In this document: one piece after another, positions 17,004 through 26,034 of the stretch
How positions within the stretch are numbered: the first letter of the stretch is position 1
Layout of the letters: every line of letters begins with the position of its first letter
Assembly (NCBI GenBank): GCA_934757825.1
Contig: CAKVLP010000001.1
Location: forward strand, 248,001-312,000
Length of the DNA stretch: 64,000 nucleotides
Direction of reading: 5' to 3'
Source: an uncultured Clostridia bacterium
GTDB taxonomy: Bacteria; Bacillota; Clostridia; Christensenellales; UBA1242
Notes under the pieces: model-generated
What the model was told of the DNA's origin: nothing
The model's database searches: none
Seen by the model: only the letters and a program-made list of their open reading frames with translations
Made by a program: the position numbers and the translations under genes

Positions 17004-18467
17004 TTAAAAAATATCATCTACAATGTCACTTTCATCAAGCGGAACAATGTCTGGTAGATTTTCGTCCGGTAGAGTAACTTTGTTTGGCTCAGGTGGTTCG
17101 GTGCCCTCCAAACTCTGGGCGTTGGCGTCCTTTTCCAAGTTAACGAAAGTTGTGGTCTCGCCAATCCACTTAACCTTAACCGTGCCTTGCGGACCGTTAC
17201 GGTGTTTTGCAACAATAATCTCGGCGATGTTTTGACCAGCGATTTCCTTTGGACAATCCTTATACATATCTGGACGATACACAAATATTACAATGTCAGC
17301 GTCTTGTTCGATTGCGCCCGATTCTCTTAGGTCGCTTAGCATTGGGCGGTGGTCGGCACGCGCCTCAACACCACGGCTCAACTGGCTTAGTAGGATAATT
17401 GGAACGTCAAGCTCTTTCGCTGCAATCTTTAAGTTACGCGACATATTACTAACTTCTTGTTGACGGCTTTCGGCGGTTTTGCCATTGCCACTCATAAGTT
17501 GAAGGTAGTCAATCATCACAAGGTCTAGCCCGTGTTCTCTTTTTAGTTTTCGGCACTTGCTCAAAATGTCCATTGGCGTGTTAAGCGAGTTGTCGTCGGC
17601 GTGAATGGAGGCGTTGGCAAGTTTTTCCTTAGCGCTCCAAAGTGCCTTCCAATCCTTAACGGATAGTTCGCCTTTTAGCGCTTTTTCCATACTAACATAT
17701 GCCACACTACATAGACTACGTTGAGCCAACTGAATTTTAGGCATTTCTAGCGAAAATATTGCGCATTTTTTTCTGCCACTAATAGCGGCGTAGTTTATGA
17801 TATTCATAGCAAGCGAAGTTTTACCACTACCTGGACGTCCTGCCACCAAGATAAGGTCACTATTTTGCAAGCCGTTTGTGATTTTGTCAAGCCCGTAAAT
17901 ACCAGTGGAAATTCCACGCAAACTTGTCTTATCCTTTTGGATAACTTCAAACTTGTCCATAACGCCATCAAGCGCTTCGTTGATAGGTGTAAGCGCTCCG
18001 CGTTCTTCCTCTCTGCCGATGTCAAAAATGCTCTTTTCTGCCATTGCGATGGCGTCCTCTTTTTCGGGGCCGTCATAGGCGTAGTTGATGATGTCGTTGG
18101 CACTATTTATAATTTTCCTAAGCACGCTATCGCGTTTTACAATGTCGATATAGTGCTTGTAATTGCTTGCCGAAGGAACAATGTTTGTAAGAGTTGTGAT
18201 GTATTCAAGACCGCCAATGGATTCTAGCAAGTCGTTTTTTTCTAGTTCGTCAGAAACAGTGATAAGGTCGACTGGGCTATTTCTCTTGTACACTTCGTAC
18301 ATTGAGTTAAAGATGATCTTGTGCGCTTCAACATAAAAATCGTCGCCTGACAACAAACTTAAAATATTGTATCCAGCGTCTTGGTCTATAAGTGCACAGC
18401 CTAGCACACTTTGTTCGCCCTCAATGCTATGGGGCATTACACGCCCTTCAATTTTAGCGTTTTTCAT
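17004..18467 (-). CDS. dnaB: Replicative DNA helicase DnaB
   Basis: The 487-residue protein has the N-terminal DnaB domain (MPHSIEGEQSVLGCAL near residue 11) and the RecA-like C-terminal helicase domain. Walker A is GRPGSGKT near residue 212 and the Walker B region is DLVMIDYLQLM near residue 315. LLSQLSRGVEAR and SDLRESGAIEQDADI follow. It is the hexameric 5'-3' helicase of the replication fork. An acidic tail after residue 445 is a usual feature. GAGGAG overlaps the upstream gene's last codons, and only two bases separate the genes. No intein is present. Confidence 0.97.
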   Translation of the reverse strand: MKNAKIEGRVMPHSIEGEQSVLGCALIDQDAGYNILSLLSGDDFYVEAHKIIFNSMYEVYKRNSPVDLITVSDELEKNDLLESIGGLEYITTLTNIVPSASNYKHYIDIVKRDSVLRKIINSANDIINYAYDGPEKEDAIAMAEKSIFDIGREEERGALTPINEALDGVMDKFEVIQKDKTSLRGISTGIYGLDKITNGLQNSDLILVAGRPGSGKTSLAMNIINYAAISGRKKCAIFSLEMPKIQLAQRSLCSVAYVSMEKALKGELSVKDWKALWSAKEKLANASIHADDNSLNTPMDILSKCRKLKREHGLDLVMIDYLQLMSGNGKTAESRQQEVSNMSRNLKIAAKELDVPIILLSQLSRGVEARADHRPMLSDLRESGAIEQDADIVIFVYRPDMYKDCPKEIAGQNIAEIIVAKHRNGPQGTVKVKWIGETTTFVNLEKDANAQSLEGTEPPEPNKVTLPDENLPDIVPLDESDIVDDIF

Positions 18468-18469
18468 AA

Positions 18470-18706
18470 CTACTCCTCTTCTTTGGTTTGTTTTGCCTTT
18501 TTAATAAGATAACATATAAGTTCGCCAATTGCAACCACCACCGCAATAATTGCTAGGTCAACCAGGATAAAACGTTGGTTTGGGTTGTGGCGATACATTA
18601 GATAGTTTGCGACAATCACAAGCGGAATTGCGATTGCTAGCATTATGCCGTATTTAAGAAAAAAGTGTCGCAAATCACGTTTATCAAAAAAATATCTGTT
18701 CCTCAT
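18470..18706 (-). CDS. Small two-span membrane protein in the dnaB operon
   Basis: This 78-residue protein has a basic N-terminus and two membrane spans (about residues 18-38 and 46-66), ending in a charged KKAKQTKEEE-type tail. No family is recognised. ATG at 18706 has TTAGGAG eight bases upstream; a GTG at 18715 is less likely because it overlaps that site. The gene is tightly packed between the lipoprotein and dnaB. Confidence 0.72.
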   Translation of the reverse strand: MRNRYFFDKRDLRHFFLKYGIMLAIAIPLVIVANYLMYRHNPNQRFILVDLAIIAVVVAIGELICYLIKKAKQTKEEE

Positions 18707-18717
18707 TTTCTTCACTC

Positions 18718-19596
18718 CTAATCCTCGTCGCTCGCGTCCGCTTCAATGTTGGTCACAACTGTTTTTTTGTACTTTTTGTTTTTAGCGGATTTTACTAGCC
18801 ATATCACGATAAGCGTAACAGCAAGCGCACCCGCAAGGCTAAGTGCTAGCACGTACCAGCCCGTTCCAACTGCGGTCAAATAATAATAACTAAGTTCGCA
18901 AGTTTTGTATGCGCCGTTTTTGGTGTCGATTTCCCACAAGTGATAGTTTACGCCGTCAATTTTTTCCACATAATCGGCGTTTGATTTTAAGCGCTTATCG
19001 GTTGTGCCGTAAATCTGCACAAGGTTTACGTCCTCAATTGTATACTCGCCATAAGTGGACGTGTAATAATCGTAAAAGTTACGCTCGCCCTCTAAGTCTT
19101 CAATGTTACTAAATGTATTGTTTGCTTTGATAATATACTTGCTCACAAACCAGTTGCTTACAATCTGATTTCCGTCAGCAGTTTGTTCCTCGTCGTCATC
19201 GGTTATGCCGTTTACAAGTTTGTAATAACTGGAATTAAGGTAGTTTACTTGCACGAAAATTTGCTCGTTGCCGTTACCAGTGGAATACCACTCGCTCGCA
19301 ACCGCCTGCACCCCCTCGCTAAAATCAACTTGTCCGCCAAGTTCCCTTTGAAGCGAAGTGCAAATTCCTTGAATGGTCGAAATGTAGTTTTCAAGGTCGT
19401 GCTCAATGTCGGCTTTTAGTGCGTCGTATTTGTGTTGGCCAATCCTGCCCACAATCTTTGTCCCTTCAAGTTCTATCGTAAACTTGTCGCGGATTTGTCC
19501 CATATCGTCGGTTACGCGCTGGTACTCAACGCTTGCACAACCACAAAGCATCACACAACAAAATATTAAGATAAATGCTTTAAGTAATTTTTTCAA
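18718..19596 (-). CDS. Lipoprotein with C-terminal membrane span
   Basis: The 292-residue protein has a lipoprotein signal peptide with lipobox LCGC at about residues 17-20. The extracytoplasmic domain is charged and Tyr/Asn-rich. A membrane span lies at about residues 244-267, followed by a Lys-rich cytoplasmic tail ending in acidic residues. A lipid anchor plus a C-terminal span is unusual but seen in some Firmicutes lipoproteins of unknown role. The start appears to be TTG at 19596, with AGAGGTG upstream. It is the first gene of the operon leading into dnaB, with a 2-11 base gap at each junction. Confidence 0.8.
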   Translation of the reverse strand: MKKLLKAFILIFCCVMLCGCASVEYQRVTDDMGQIRDKFTIELEGTKIVGRIGQHKYDALKADIEHDLENYISTIQGICTSLQRELGGQVDFSEGVQAVASEWYSTGNGNEQIFVQVNYLNSSYYKLVNGITDDDEEQTADGNQIVSNWFVSKYIIKANNTFSNIEDLEGERNFYDYYTSTYGEYTIEDVNLVQIYGTTDKRLKSNADYVEKIDGVNYHLWEIDTKNGAYKTCELSYYYLTAVGTGWYVLALSLAGALAVTLIVIWLVKSAKNKKYKKTVVTNIEADASDED

Positions 19597-19752
19597 GCCA
19601 ACACCTCTTTTAAAGTTTATTATATATTAAAATCAAAATATTTTCAATAAGTTAATGGTGGTTTTGGGCAAATTTTGAGAGCGAGTGGCTAAAAAATTTT
19701 TAAAAATCAACCATAAAGCGCGGTAAAACTTTTTAGATATGGTTTTAATTTA

Positions 19753-19781
19753 TTGCCAAAACACTCAAAATATAATATAAT
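19753..19781 (+). promoter_or_regulatory. Promoter of the 19789 gene, with no leader
   Basis: TTGCCA (19753-19758) and TATAAT (19776-19781) are 17 bases apart. The expected start point, near 19788, coincides with the ATG at 19789, suggesting a leaderless transcript. Confidence 0.7.
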
Positions 19782-19788
19782 GTGTGGT

Positions 19789-20481
19789 ATGGAAAGTATG
19801 CAAAAAAGTAATTACGTTTCGACAAAATTCGCTATCGACAACTTAAAACTTGCCAAAGCGAAAATATTAAAACCCGGCGGAGTTTTGATGGGGTTTGCCC
19901 TACTTGACAGCGGAAAAGAATTGGTGACCAAAGAATACTATGACACCATTGATTTTTTCTTCGCTAAAAACGGCATTATCATCAACAAAAACATCTATAA
20001 GGGAAACAATATGGCGACCTTAGTTGTAAGGCACCAGCAAGACAAACAAAGAATTGCCTTTTTAAGCAATATGCCAGACGTTTTTGAAATGCAAATCCCA
20101 GTAAAAGACAACCCACTAAAATATGTGGATTTTATGACAAAATCAATTGGCGAACTTATTCCATATGGTCTGAATGTAGATGTAAAATCGACACTATTTA
20201 AAACCATCGTTATGTTTTACTCCAAAAAATTGCGCGAAAGATATCGCTATATTAGTATTACGGGTCTAAAAGTTACAATTTACTTTTCTAAGGCCGAATA
20301 CGCAAGCGGTGTTAGCCGTAACAACGAAAAAATGTTGTTGCTTGAAATAAACAGTGACTCGCTTGACCACAAAGCCGATTACGACAACTTTATTAAAAAG
20401 ATAAAGTTTGACCACCCCGACCTAATCGAACTTGAAGGCTCCGATTACTTGCTAGGCAAATCGGTCGTTATTGATAAATAA
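19789..20481 (+). CDS. Conserved-looking soluble protein of unknown function
   Basis: The 230-residue soluble protein of mixed alpha/beta composition has no signal peptide or membrane span and no motif I recognise. An upstream frame extension to 19753 lies inside the promoter, so the start is ATG at 19789 or ATG at 19798; no good ribosome binding site precedes either one. The ordered hydrophobic pattern and normal codon use support a real gene. It is divergent from the dnaB operon and convergent with the next gene, with a shared terminator. Confidence 0.75.
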   Translation: MESMQKSNYVSTKFAIDNLKLAKAKILKPGGVLMGFALLDSGKELVTKEYYDTIDFFFAKNGIIINKNIYKGNNMATLVVRHQQDKQRIAFLSNMPDVFEMQIPVKDNPLKYVDFMTKSIGELIPYGLNVDVKSTLFKTIVMFYSKKLRERYRYISITGLKVTIYFSKAEYASGVSRNNEKMLLLEINSDSLDHKADYDNFIKKIKFDHPDLIELEGSDYLLGKSVVIDK

Positions 20482-20604
20482 GGTTTTGCATTGCAAATAT
20501 TAGTTTCTGAAACAGGATATTTTAAATTAGAATAAAGAGACCTTAAAAAATCAAACAAAAATTAAAACAATTATCGCAATTAAAAAATCATTGTTAACAA
20601 TATA

Positions 20605-20638
20605 AAAAATAACCTTACGGCAATCGTAAGGTTATTTT
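20605..20638 (+). terminator. Bidirectional terminator overlapping a stop codon
   Basis: AAAATAACCTTACG and CGTAAGGTTATTTT form a perfect 14-base stem with a 5-base loop. The right arm includes the stop codon of the minus-strand gene at 20632. Confidence 0.85.
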
Positions 20639-21264
20639 ATTTTTTCTAGCCTCATTTTAAACGCATAAAGTTTTAATAGGATAGATTCTAGTTGTTTGTT
20701 TATGTATCCAATGTCAATCATATCGTTAAGTTTTGTTATACTCTCAATAAGTGCATCAAGTATTTCCAGCGCCGTGGCTTTTCCATTGCCAATCTCTTCG
20801 CCCTCAAACTGAGGCGCAACGTCGAGCATTGACAAGTGTTTGTATATGTTAAGCATTATATCGCTTATTACTCGCACTTCCATCTTGATGTCGTTTATGT
20901 CGCTTTCGCTAGAATTACTTTCCCAAGCGGAAAGCGCTCCAATAAGGGCTATTGTCAAAAAGTAGGCTTCTTTTGACAAATCAACCACACTTTTTCGCAA
21001 TTCGTCGGTGTTTTCGTTTCGCATTTCGTACCCTTCTGAAAATTCAAGTACGCTTACACCAGCGCTTTTTACTGTCTCGTTTGGGTCACTTAGGGCAAGC
21101 ACATAGTTGCGCGACAATTTCTCAAAACACGCCATAAATTTCTCACAAGGTGGCAATTCCTCACTTCTAGTTACTGCAAACTTTTTAACATAATCCTCAC
21201 GCTCTTTACTTAGTGAACTGCTTTGCAATGTTTTATTCCTATTCTTAAAAAAACTAAAAGGCAT
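20632..21264 (-). CDS. Cytoplasmic helical protein of unknown function
   Basis: This 210-residue hydrophilic, mostly helical protein has no signal peptide, no membrane span and no recognised motif. A Lys/Arg/Ser-rich N-terminus (residues 1-25) is followed by amphipathic helices, some acidic. AGGAGG sits five bases before the ATG, a near-perfect ribosome binding site. It is a single gene ending in the bidirectional terminator. Function unknown. Confidence 0.8.
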   Translation of the reverse strand: MPFSFFKNRNKTLQSSSLSKEREDYVKKFAVTRSEELPPCEKFMACFEKLSRNYVLALSDPNETVKSAGVSVLEFSEGYEMRNENTDELRKSVVDLSKEAYFLTIALIGALSAWESNSSESDINDIKMEVRVISDIMLNIYKHLSMLDVAPQFEGEEIGNGKATALEILDALIESITKLNDMIDIGYINKQLESILLKLYAFKMRLEKIK

Positions 21265-21534
21265 ACATTCCTCCTATTCAAAGAATGTATATGCTAAGCG
21301 CGAGTAAAAATTTACACTTTCGAAATTTTTTTTACTTTACATTCCAAAATTTATCGCTTTTAAGGTTTTAGTTCTTTCGCCGCTATTTTTTCGCCGATTA
21401 TTACCAAGTCTTAACCACATTATTTTTAAAACTACTTTAAAAGTATGTTTAATATGTTTTTAATTTTAACGATCAATACTTTTTATCATTATAAAAATTG
21501 CCGATTAGAATTATTTAAAATATTATTAAAAATA
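21265..21534. other. AT-rich intergenic region, no gene seen
   Basis: About 270 bases between two minus-strand genes. I see no open frame with a ribosome binding site and no hairpin array. It presumably holds the promoter of the 20632 gene, for which TATACA near 21279-21284 is only a weak -10 candidate. Confidence 0.6.
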
Positions 21535-21563
21535 AAAAAGACGTGAAAATTCACGTCTTTTAG
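21535..21563 (-). terminator. Terminator of the small lipoprotein gene
   Basis: AAAAAGACGTGAA/TTCACGTCTTTT forms a stem with a short loop, 32 bases after the stop codon at 21595. Confidence 0.8.
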
Positions 21564-21594
21564 TTTAGATTATATTTGCTTAAAATACTTTAAA

Positions 21595-22104
21595 TTATGC
21601 TTGTTTGAATGTAACAGTTGTTGTGAAAATAACAAAATCGTCTGCTTCTGCTACTTCTGTCCTGCTTAACATCGAATATTTAACAGTCATAGTAGCAGTA
21701 ACGGTCTTCCCGTTCACTTTAAATTCGCCCATTTCTTCAACAGCTTTAGTCTTTTCCTTGTCTTCATAAAGTTTTATTGATTTGCCATCTTGACTATAAT
21801 ATACTGTATTAGCTTCGCCTTCTGCGCCTTCCATTGTTGCAACAACTGTACCATCTTTCTTAAACTCGATTTTTGTACCTTTCATCGTTTCTTCTGGTTC
21901 TGTTCCCAACTTCTTGTACTCGTCATAAACAGTTTGACCTCCAATCTTTTCGATTTGAGCCTCTGTTAATGTCTCAACTTTTGTTGCTGTTTTCTCGTAG
22001 GCATATGTTTTTCCTGCAACATTAGTTGCACCACACGCTACCAAAGCAACACTTGCGCAAATTACCAACATAAGGGCAATTGCAATGTTTTTTAGTTTTT
22101 TCAT
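21595..22104 (-). CDS. Small lipoprotein, lipocalin-like
   Basis: The 169-residue protein has a signal peptide with lipobox VACG (about residues 21-24). The outer domain has alternating strands (GTKIEFKKDGTVVAT, TVYYSQDGKSIKLYED) typical of small beta-barrel, lipocalin-like lipoproteins of Clostridia. It is lipid-anchored outside the membrane and no ligand is predictable. AAAGGAGAAAG precedes the ATG. It is a monocistronic gene with its own terminator. Confidence 0.8.
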   Translation of the reverse strand: MKKLKNIAIALMLVICASVALVACGATNVAGKTYAYEKTATKVETLTEAQIEKIGGQTVYDEYKKLGTEPEETMKGTKIEFKKDGTVVATMEGAEGEANTVYYSQDGKSIKLYEDKEKTKAVEEMGEFKVNGKTVTATMTVKYSMLSRTEVAEADDFVIFTTTVTFKQA

Positions 22105-22223
22105 TTTTCTTTCTCCTTTTTTTTAAATGATACTTATTCAACAACTGAATAAGTCAGATTATTTGAGAAAGTTGTGTTTAAAAACAAAGTTTGGTTTATT
22201 TGCATAAACTTTAAAAATTTCGA

Positions 22224-22844
22224 CTATTTTTTTAAAATTTTCATATTTTTAAAGTCTTCTGGTGTAATTAAGTCCTTATTTACGGCGCTTATCGTCTCCA
22301 CGAACTGTGGCAAAACATTTTGAATATCGTAAACATTATATAGCATAACAGCGTTAAGTTTTGCGTTGATACTAATATCGCCGTCTTTCAACATTTTGTC
22401 GGTGCATCTTTTTTTGTAGTTGATTGCCGTAATGTCTTTAAGGTTGATGATTGTAAAATTCGAAGCCTTAATACCCGTTTTTACAAGCAATCTTTTGTTG
22501 GTCAAAACGTATTCGGTGTTTCTAAGATCGGAGCAAGTTTGGGTTGTGCCCCATATCCAAAGCCATATTGGCATAAGGTGCAACGCAAAGAAAAACACCA
22601 TACACACCACAAGCCCCGCATTTGCGACAACCGCGTTTGAGATATTGGCGATGTATATTATGAAAACAATATCCACCAAAAGCCACACAATCGCAACGGG
22701 CAACATTAGCATAATGCGCCTTAGCACATATGCGGTTGTGTTGGGCGAAAACGATGCAACGATTTTTTCGTCGGGTTTCACCAAATCGTATATTTTTTGT
22801 TCTTTTTCTTCTAATTTGGCTGAAAAATTATAACTTCCTCTCAT
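22224..22844 (-). CDS. PH domain (bPH2/DUF304-type) membrane protein
   Basis: This 206-residue protein has two membrane spans (about residues 45-70 and 78-105). A C-terminal bacterial PH-like domain follows, marked by the EYVLTNKRLLVKTGI strand pair near residue 130 and FTIINLKDITAIN. This is the standard arrangement of DUF304 proteins, whose role is unclear. It follows glyA by 12 bases with AAAAGGAGA upstream, so it is co-transcribed with glyA. Nothing links the two functionally beyond position. Confidence 0.85.
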   Translation of the reverse strand: MRGSYNFSAKLEEKEQKIYDLVKPDEKIVASFSPNTTAYVLRRIMLMLPVAIVWLLVDIVFIIYIANISNAVVANAGLVVCMVFFFALHLMPIWLWIWGTTQTCSDLRNTEYVLTNKRLLVKTGIKASNFTIINLKDITAINYKKRCTDKMLKDGDISINAKLNAVMLYNVYDIQNVLPQFVETISAVNKDLITPEDFKNMKILKK

Positions 22845-22856
22845 TGTCTTCTCCTT

Positions 22857-24074
22857 TTAAAATGTGTATTTTCCACACAATTTTTTTACTTTTTCACGGG
22901 AAGATTCGATCGCTTCTTCGCCTTTTTCAATTACATCGGCAATAATGTTTGCAATAACAACCATATCATCTTCCTTTAAGCCCTTAGTTGTAACCGCTGG
23001 CGTGCCTATGCGGATTCCGCTAGTTACGCTTGGAAGTTCGGGGTCGTTTGGAATGCTATTTTTATTAACCGTAATATTGCAATCGTGAAGAATGGTTTCA
23101 AGTTTTACGCCGGTCATTCCGCTTCCGCGCAAGTCAAGCAATAATAAGTGATTGTCGCTTCCGCCGCTTACAAGTTTTACACCACGCTCTTTCAATGTGT
23201 TTTCAAGCGCTTTGCAATTTTTCAAAACTTGCTCTTGATACACCTTAAATTCAGGTTTAAGTGCTTCCTTAAAACAAACCGCCTTGCCCGCAATAATGTG
23301 CATAAGTGGGCCACCTTGAAGTCCTGGGAACACTGCCTTATCTATTTGTTTTGCATACTTTTCCTTGCATAGGATTATTCCACCGCGAGTTCCGCGAAGG
23401 GTCTTATGCGTCGTGGAAGTCACAACATCAGCATAAGGCACTGGATTTGGGTGAAACCCTGTGGCAACAAGCCCTGCGATGTGCGCCATATCCACCATAA
23501 GAAGCGCGCCCACCTCGTCGGCAATTTCTCTAAACTTCTTAAAGTCGATAATCCTAGAATATGCGCTTGCACCCGCAACGATTATTCTAGGATTGCACTC
23601 CTTTGCAATTCTTCTCACTTCCTCATAATCAATATAGCCGTCCTTATCTACACCATAGTGCACAGCGTTGAAAAACTTTCCGCTTATGCTAACCTTTGAG
23701 CCGTGAGTCAAATGTCCACCATCAGACAAATTCATTCCAAGGATTGTGTCGCCTGGTTTTAAAAACGCAAGATACACACTCATATTTGCACTCGCGCCAC
23801 TATGAGGTTGAACATTGGCGTGCTCACAACCATAAAGTTTTTTAAGCCTTTCAATTGCTAGGTTTTCCACCATATCTACATTCTCACAACCACCATAATA
23901 GCGATGCCCAGGATACCCCTCGGCATACTTGTTTGTAAGGCAACTTCCCACAGCCTCCAACACCGCATCGGAAACAAAGTTTTCACTAGCGATAAGTTCG
24001 ATGCCATTATTTTGTCTATCTTTTTCGTGTTCTATCGCTTCAAACACCTCTGGATCAACTTCTCTTAATTTCAT
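22857..24074 (-). CDS. glyA: Serine hydroxymethyltransferase
   Basis: The 405-residue length is standard. Clear motifs: QPHSGASANM (near residue 94), MVDMAHIAGLVATG (near residue 194), the pyridoxal-phosphate lysine in TSTTHKTLRGTRGG (near residue 225), and SGIRIGTPAVTTKG (near residue 355). It converts serine and tetrahydrofolate to glycine and methylene-tetrahydrofolate in the cytoplasm, supplying one-carbon units. AAGGAGGTG precedes the ATG. I see no glycine or folate riboswitch in the 274 bases upstream; that stretch holds an AT-rich tandem repeat and the hydA terminator. Confidence 0.97.
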   Translation of the reverse strand: MKLREVDPEVFEAIEHEKDRQNNGIELIASENFVSDAVLEAVGSCLTNKYAEGYPGHRYYGGCENVDMVENLAIERLKKLYGCEHANVQPHSGASANMSVYLAFLKPGDTILGMNLSDGGHLTHGSKVSISGKFFNAVHYGVDKDGYIDYEEVRRIAKECNPRIIVAGASAYSRIIDFKKFREIADEVGALLMVDMAHIAGLVATGFHPNPVPYADVVTSTTHKTLRGTRGGIILCKEKYAKQIDKAVFPGLQGGPLMHIIAGKAVCFKEALKPEFKVYQEQVLKNCKALENTLKERGVKLVSGGSDNHLLLLDLRGSGMTGVKLETILHDCNITVNKNSIPNDPELPSVTSGIRIGTPAVTTKGLKEDDMVVIANIIADVIEKGEEAIESSREKVKKLCGKYTF

Positions 24075-24238
24075 AAACTCACACCTCCTTAAATATCAAG
24101 ATAATTGTAGCATAGTTTATATAAAAATAAAAATTAAAAAAACAGATTGTCGAAATTTGTTAAACTCGCACAAATTAAAAAACTCATATGGTTGATTTTT
24201 AAAAATAATAAAACATATTGTTTTTAAGTTTTTTTATT

Positions 24239-24295
24239 TTGTCAAAAAACATATATTTATTGTCAGAAACCATATTTATATTGTCGATTTTCTTA
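24239..24295. repeat. Imperfect 21-base tandem repeat upstream of glyA
   Basis: Two units beginning TTGTC and containing (A)CATAT..TTTA lie at 24239-24259 and 24260-24280. A partial third copy beginning TTGTC starts at 24281. Role unknown; it lies in the glyA upstream region, beyond the core promoter distance. Confidence 0.5.
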
Positions 24296-24324
24296 ATAAT
24301 TTTAGACATAAAGTACCTAGTAAC

Positions 24325-24350
24325 AAAAAAGACCCAAACGGGTCTTTTTT
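24325..24350 (-). terminator. Terminator of the hydrogenase operon
   Basis: AAAAAAGACCC, AAAC loop and GGGTCTTTTTT form a strong stem overlapping the first base of the hydA stop codon. Confidence 0.85.
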
Positions 24351-26034
24351 AATGTCTATAATGCAAAATCTCTTTTGCCTTTTTAGGGGACGGAATAAAG
24401 AAGTCGGCGTATAGTTTTTTCAAGTTTTCATTTTCGGTGCTTATTCTATTGTTTATCTCCCTATCTTTATTATACAGAGAAGTGGCTCTTAGATGTTTTA
24501 CATCTTCAATATCCACTTCCGAATAATCCACATAGTTTTGTCCTCCGCCGTTTAAACAGCCACCAGGGCACGCCATAACCTCTACAAAATGATATTTTAC
24601 TTTACCCTCAATTATATCGTCCATAACTTCTTTTGCGTTCCTAAGCCCATTAACCACACACAAGTTAAGTTTTAGGTCGCCACAGGTTACGGTCACTTCC
24701 TTTCTGCCACCACTATTTCGCACTTCTTCAAAGTCGACACGCTCGTCGTTTTTGTTAAGGCTTCTGCACACCGACCTAAGCACTGCCTCGGTCACGCCAC
24801 CTGTTACACCGAATATTAGACCTGCACCACTATACATTGAGAACGGATCATCAAATGGAGTCTCTCTAAGGTGCAAGTAGTCTATATCGCTATCGGATAT
24901 TAGTTTTGCTAGTTCCCTAGTAGTAAGCACATAGTCCACATCTTTGCCACGCTGTTTTTCGCCCTTTTTGGCTGTGCACGGCATAATGCCCACCACCTTT
25001 ATTTTTTGCTCAGGGATATTTTCTTTTGTGGTATAGTAGTTTTTAATAATCGCGCCAAGCATTTCAGTCGGGCTTTTACAACTCGACAAATATTCCGTGT
25101 GCTCGGGATACATATTTTGAACATATTTAAACCACGCCGGACAACAAGAACTAAACAGTGGCAAGCGCTTATTGCGTTTTATCCTATCAAGCAATTCTTC
25201 GCTTTCTTCCTTAACTGTAACATCGGCGCCCATATTCACATCAAACACCTTGTCAAAGCCAAGTTTTTTAAGAGCGGTCACCATTCTACCCTCATCAAAA
25301 GTTCCTATCGGCTCGCCAAAATATTCGGCAAGCGAAACTCTGACCGACGGAGCGACCTGGGCATACACAAGCGTATCCTTATCGGCTAGCGCGCGCTTAA
25401 CATCGTCTATCTCGCTATTTTCTAGCAGTGCGCCTGTCGGACACACTAGCGTGCACTGACCACACCCCACACATGTACTTTGGGCAAGCGGTTTATCAAA
25501 CGCGCAACCCACAAACGACTTAAATCCGCGTTGTTGTTTTACAAGCGCGCTCACGGCTTGTGTTTTTTTACACACCGCAACACATCTACCGCACAAAATA
25601 CACTTATTGTCATTCCTTAAAATACAAGGCGACGAATTATCAATTTCAAAATGTTGTTTTTGATAGTAATCGGGCGTTTTGGTTACGCCATATTCATTAA
25701 ATAATTTTTGAAGCGCACATTTGTGATTTTTAGCGCACTCATCGCAGTTTTTGTGATGATTTGATAGTAGCATTTTAAGGGTGTCAACTCTGCTTTTGAT
25801 TACTGCTGGACTTTTTGTATTAACATTTAGTCCGTCAAAACACCTTGTGGAGCAAGCGGTCAATAGTTTGTGATTGTCCACATTTTCCACCATACAAACT
25901 CTACAACTGCTATCCTCTATTATCCCTTTTAAGTAGCAAAGAGTAGGGATTTTTATTTTATTTCTGCGAGCGACTTGCAATATTGTTTCGCCCTCTTTAC
26001 ACTCGCAAACTTTTCCATTTATTGTTATTTGCAT
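24349..26034 (-). CDS. hydA: [FeFe]-hydrogenase catalytic subunit, NAD-linked (HydA)
   Basis: The 561-residue protein has an N-terminal [2Fe-2S] ferredoxin domain (four Cys, residues 33-62) and a His-Cys [4Fe-4S] motif (HHKNCDECAKNHKC near residue 92). Two [4Fe-4S] motifs follow (CILCGRCVAVC and CVGCGQCTLVC, residues 140-200), then the H-cluster domain. Its signatures are SSCCPAW (near 295), MPCTAKKGE (near 351) and EVMACPGGCLNGGGQ (near 488). It reduces protons to H2 or oxidises H2. It lacks the extra C-terminal [2Fe-2S] domain of the Thermotoga HydA. With HydB and HydC it should form an NAD-dependent, possibly electron-bifurcating, complex. It overlaps hydB by ten bases. Confidence 0.94.
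   Translation of the reverse strand: MQITINGKVCECKEGETILQVARRNKIKIPTLCYLKGIIEDSSCRVCMVENVDNHKLLTACSTRCFDGLNVNTKSPAVIKSRVDTLKMLLSNHHKNCDECAKNHKCALQKLFNEYGVTKTPDYYQKQHFEIDNSSPCILRNDNKCILCGRCVAVCKKTQAVSALVKQQRGFKSFVGCAFDKPLAQSTCVGCGQCTLVCPTGALLENSEIDDVKRALADKDTLVYAQVAPSVRVSLAEYFGEPIGTFDEGRMVTALKKLGFDKVFDVNMGADVTVKEESEELLDRIKRNKRLPLFSSCCPAWFKYVQNMYPEHTEYLSSCKSPTEMLGAIIKNYYTTKENIPEQKIKVVGIMPCTAKKGEKQRGKDVDYVLTTRELAKLISDSDIDYLHLRETPFDDPFSMYSGAGLIFGVTGGVTEAVLRSVCRSLNKNDERVDFEEVRNSGGRKEVTVTCGDLKLNLCVVNGLRNAKEVMDDIIEGKVKYHFVEVMACPGGCLNGGGQNYVDYSEVDIEDVKHLRATSLYNKDREINNRISTENENLKKLYADFFIPSPKKAKEILHYRH

Noticed and set aside
22845..24348. Possible glycine, folate or SAM riboswitch upstream of glyA
   Set aside because: The upstream 274 bases are very AT-rich with no recognisable aptamer core.
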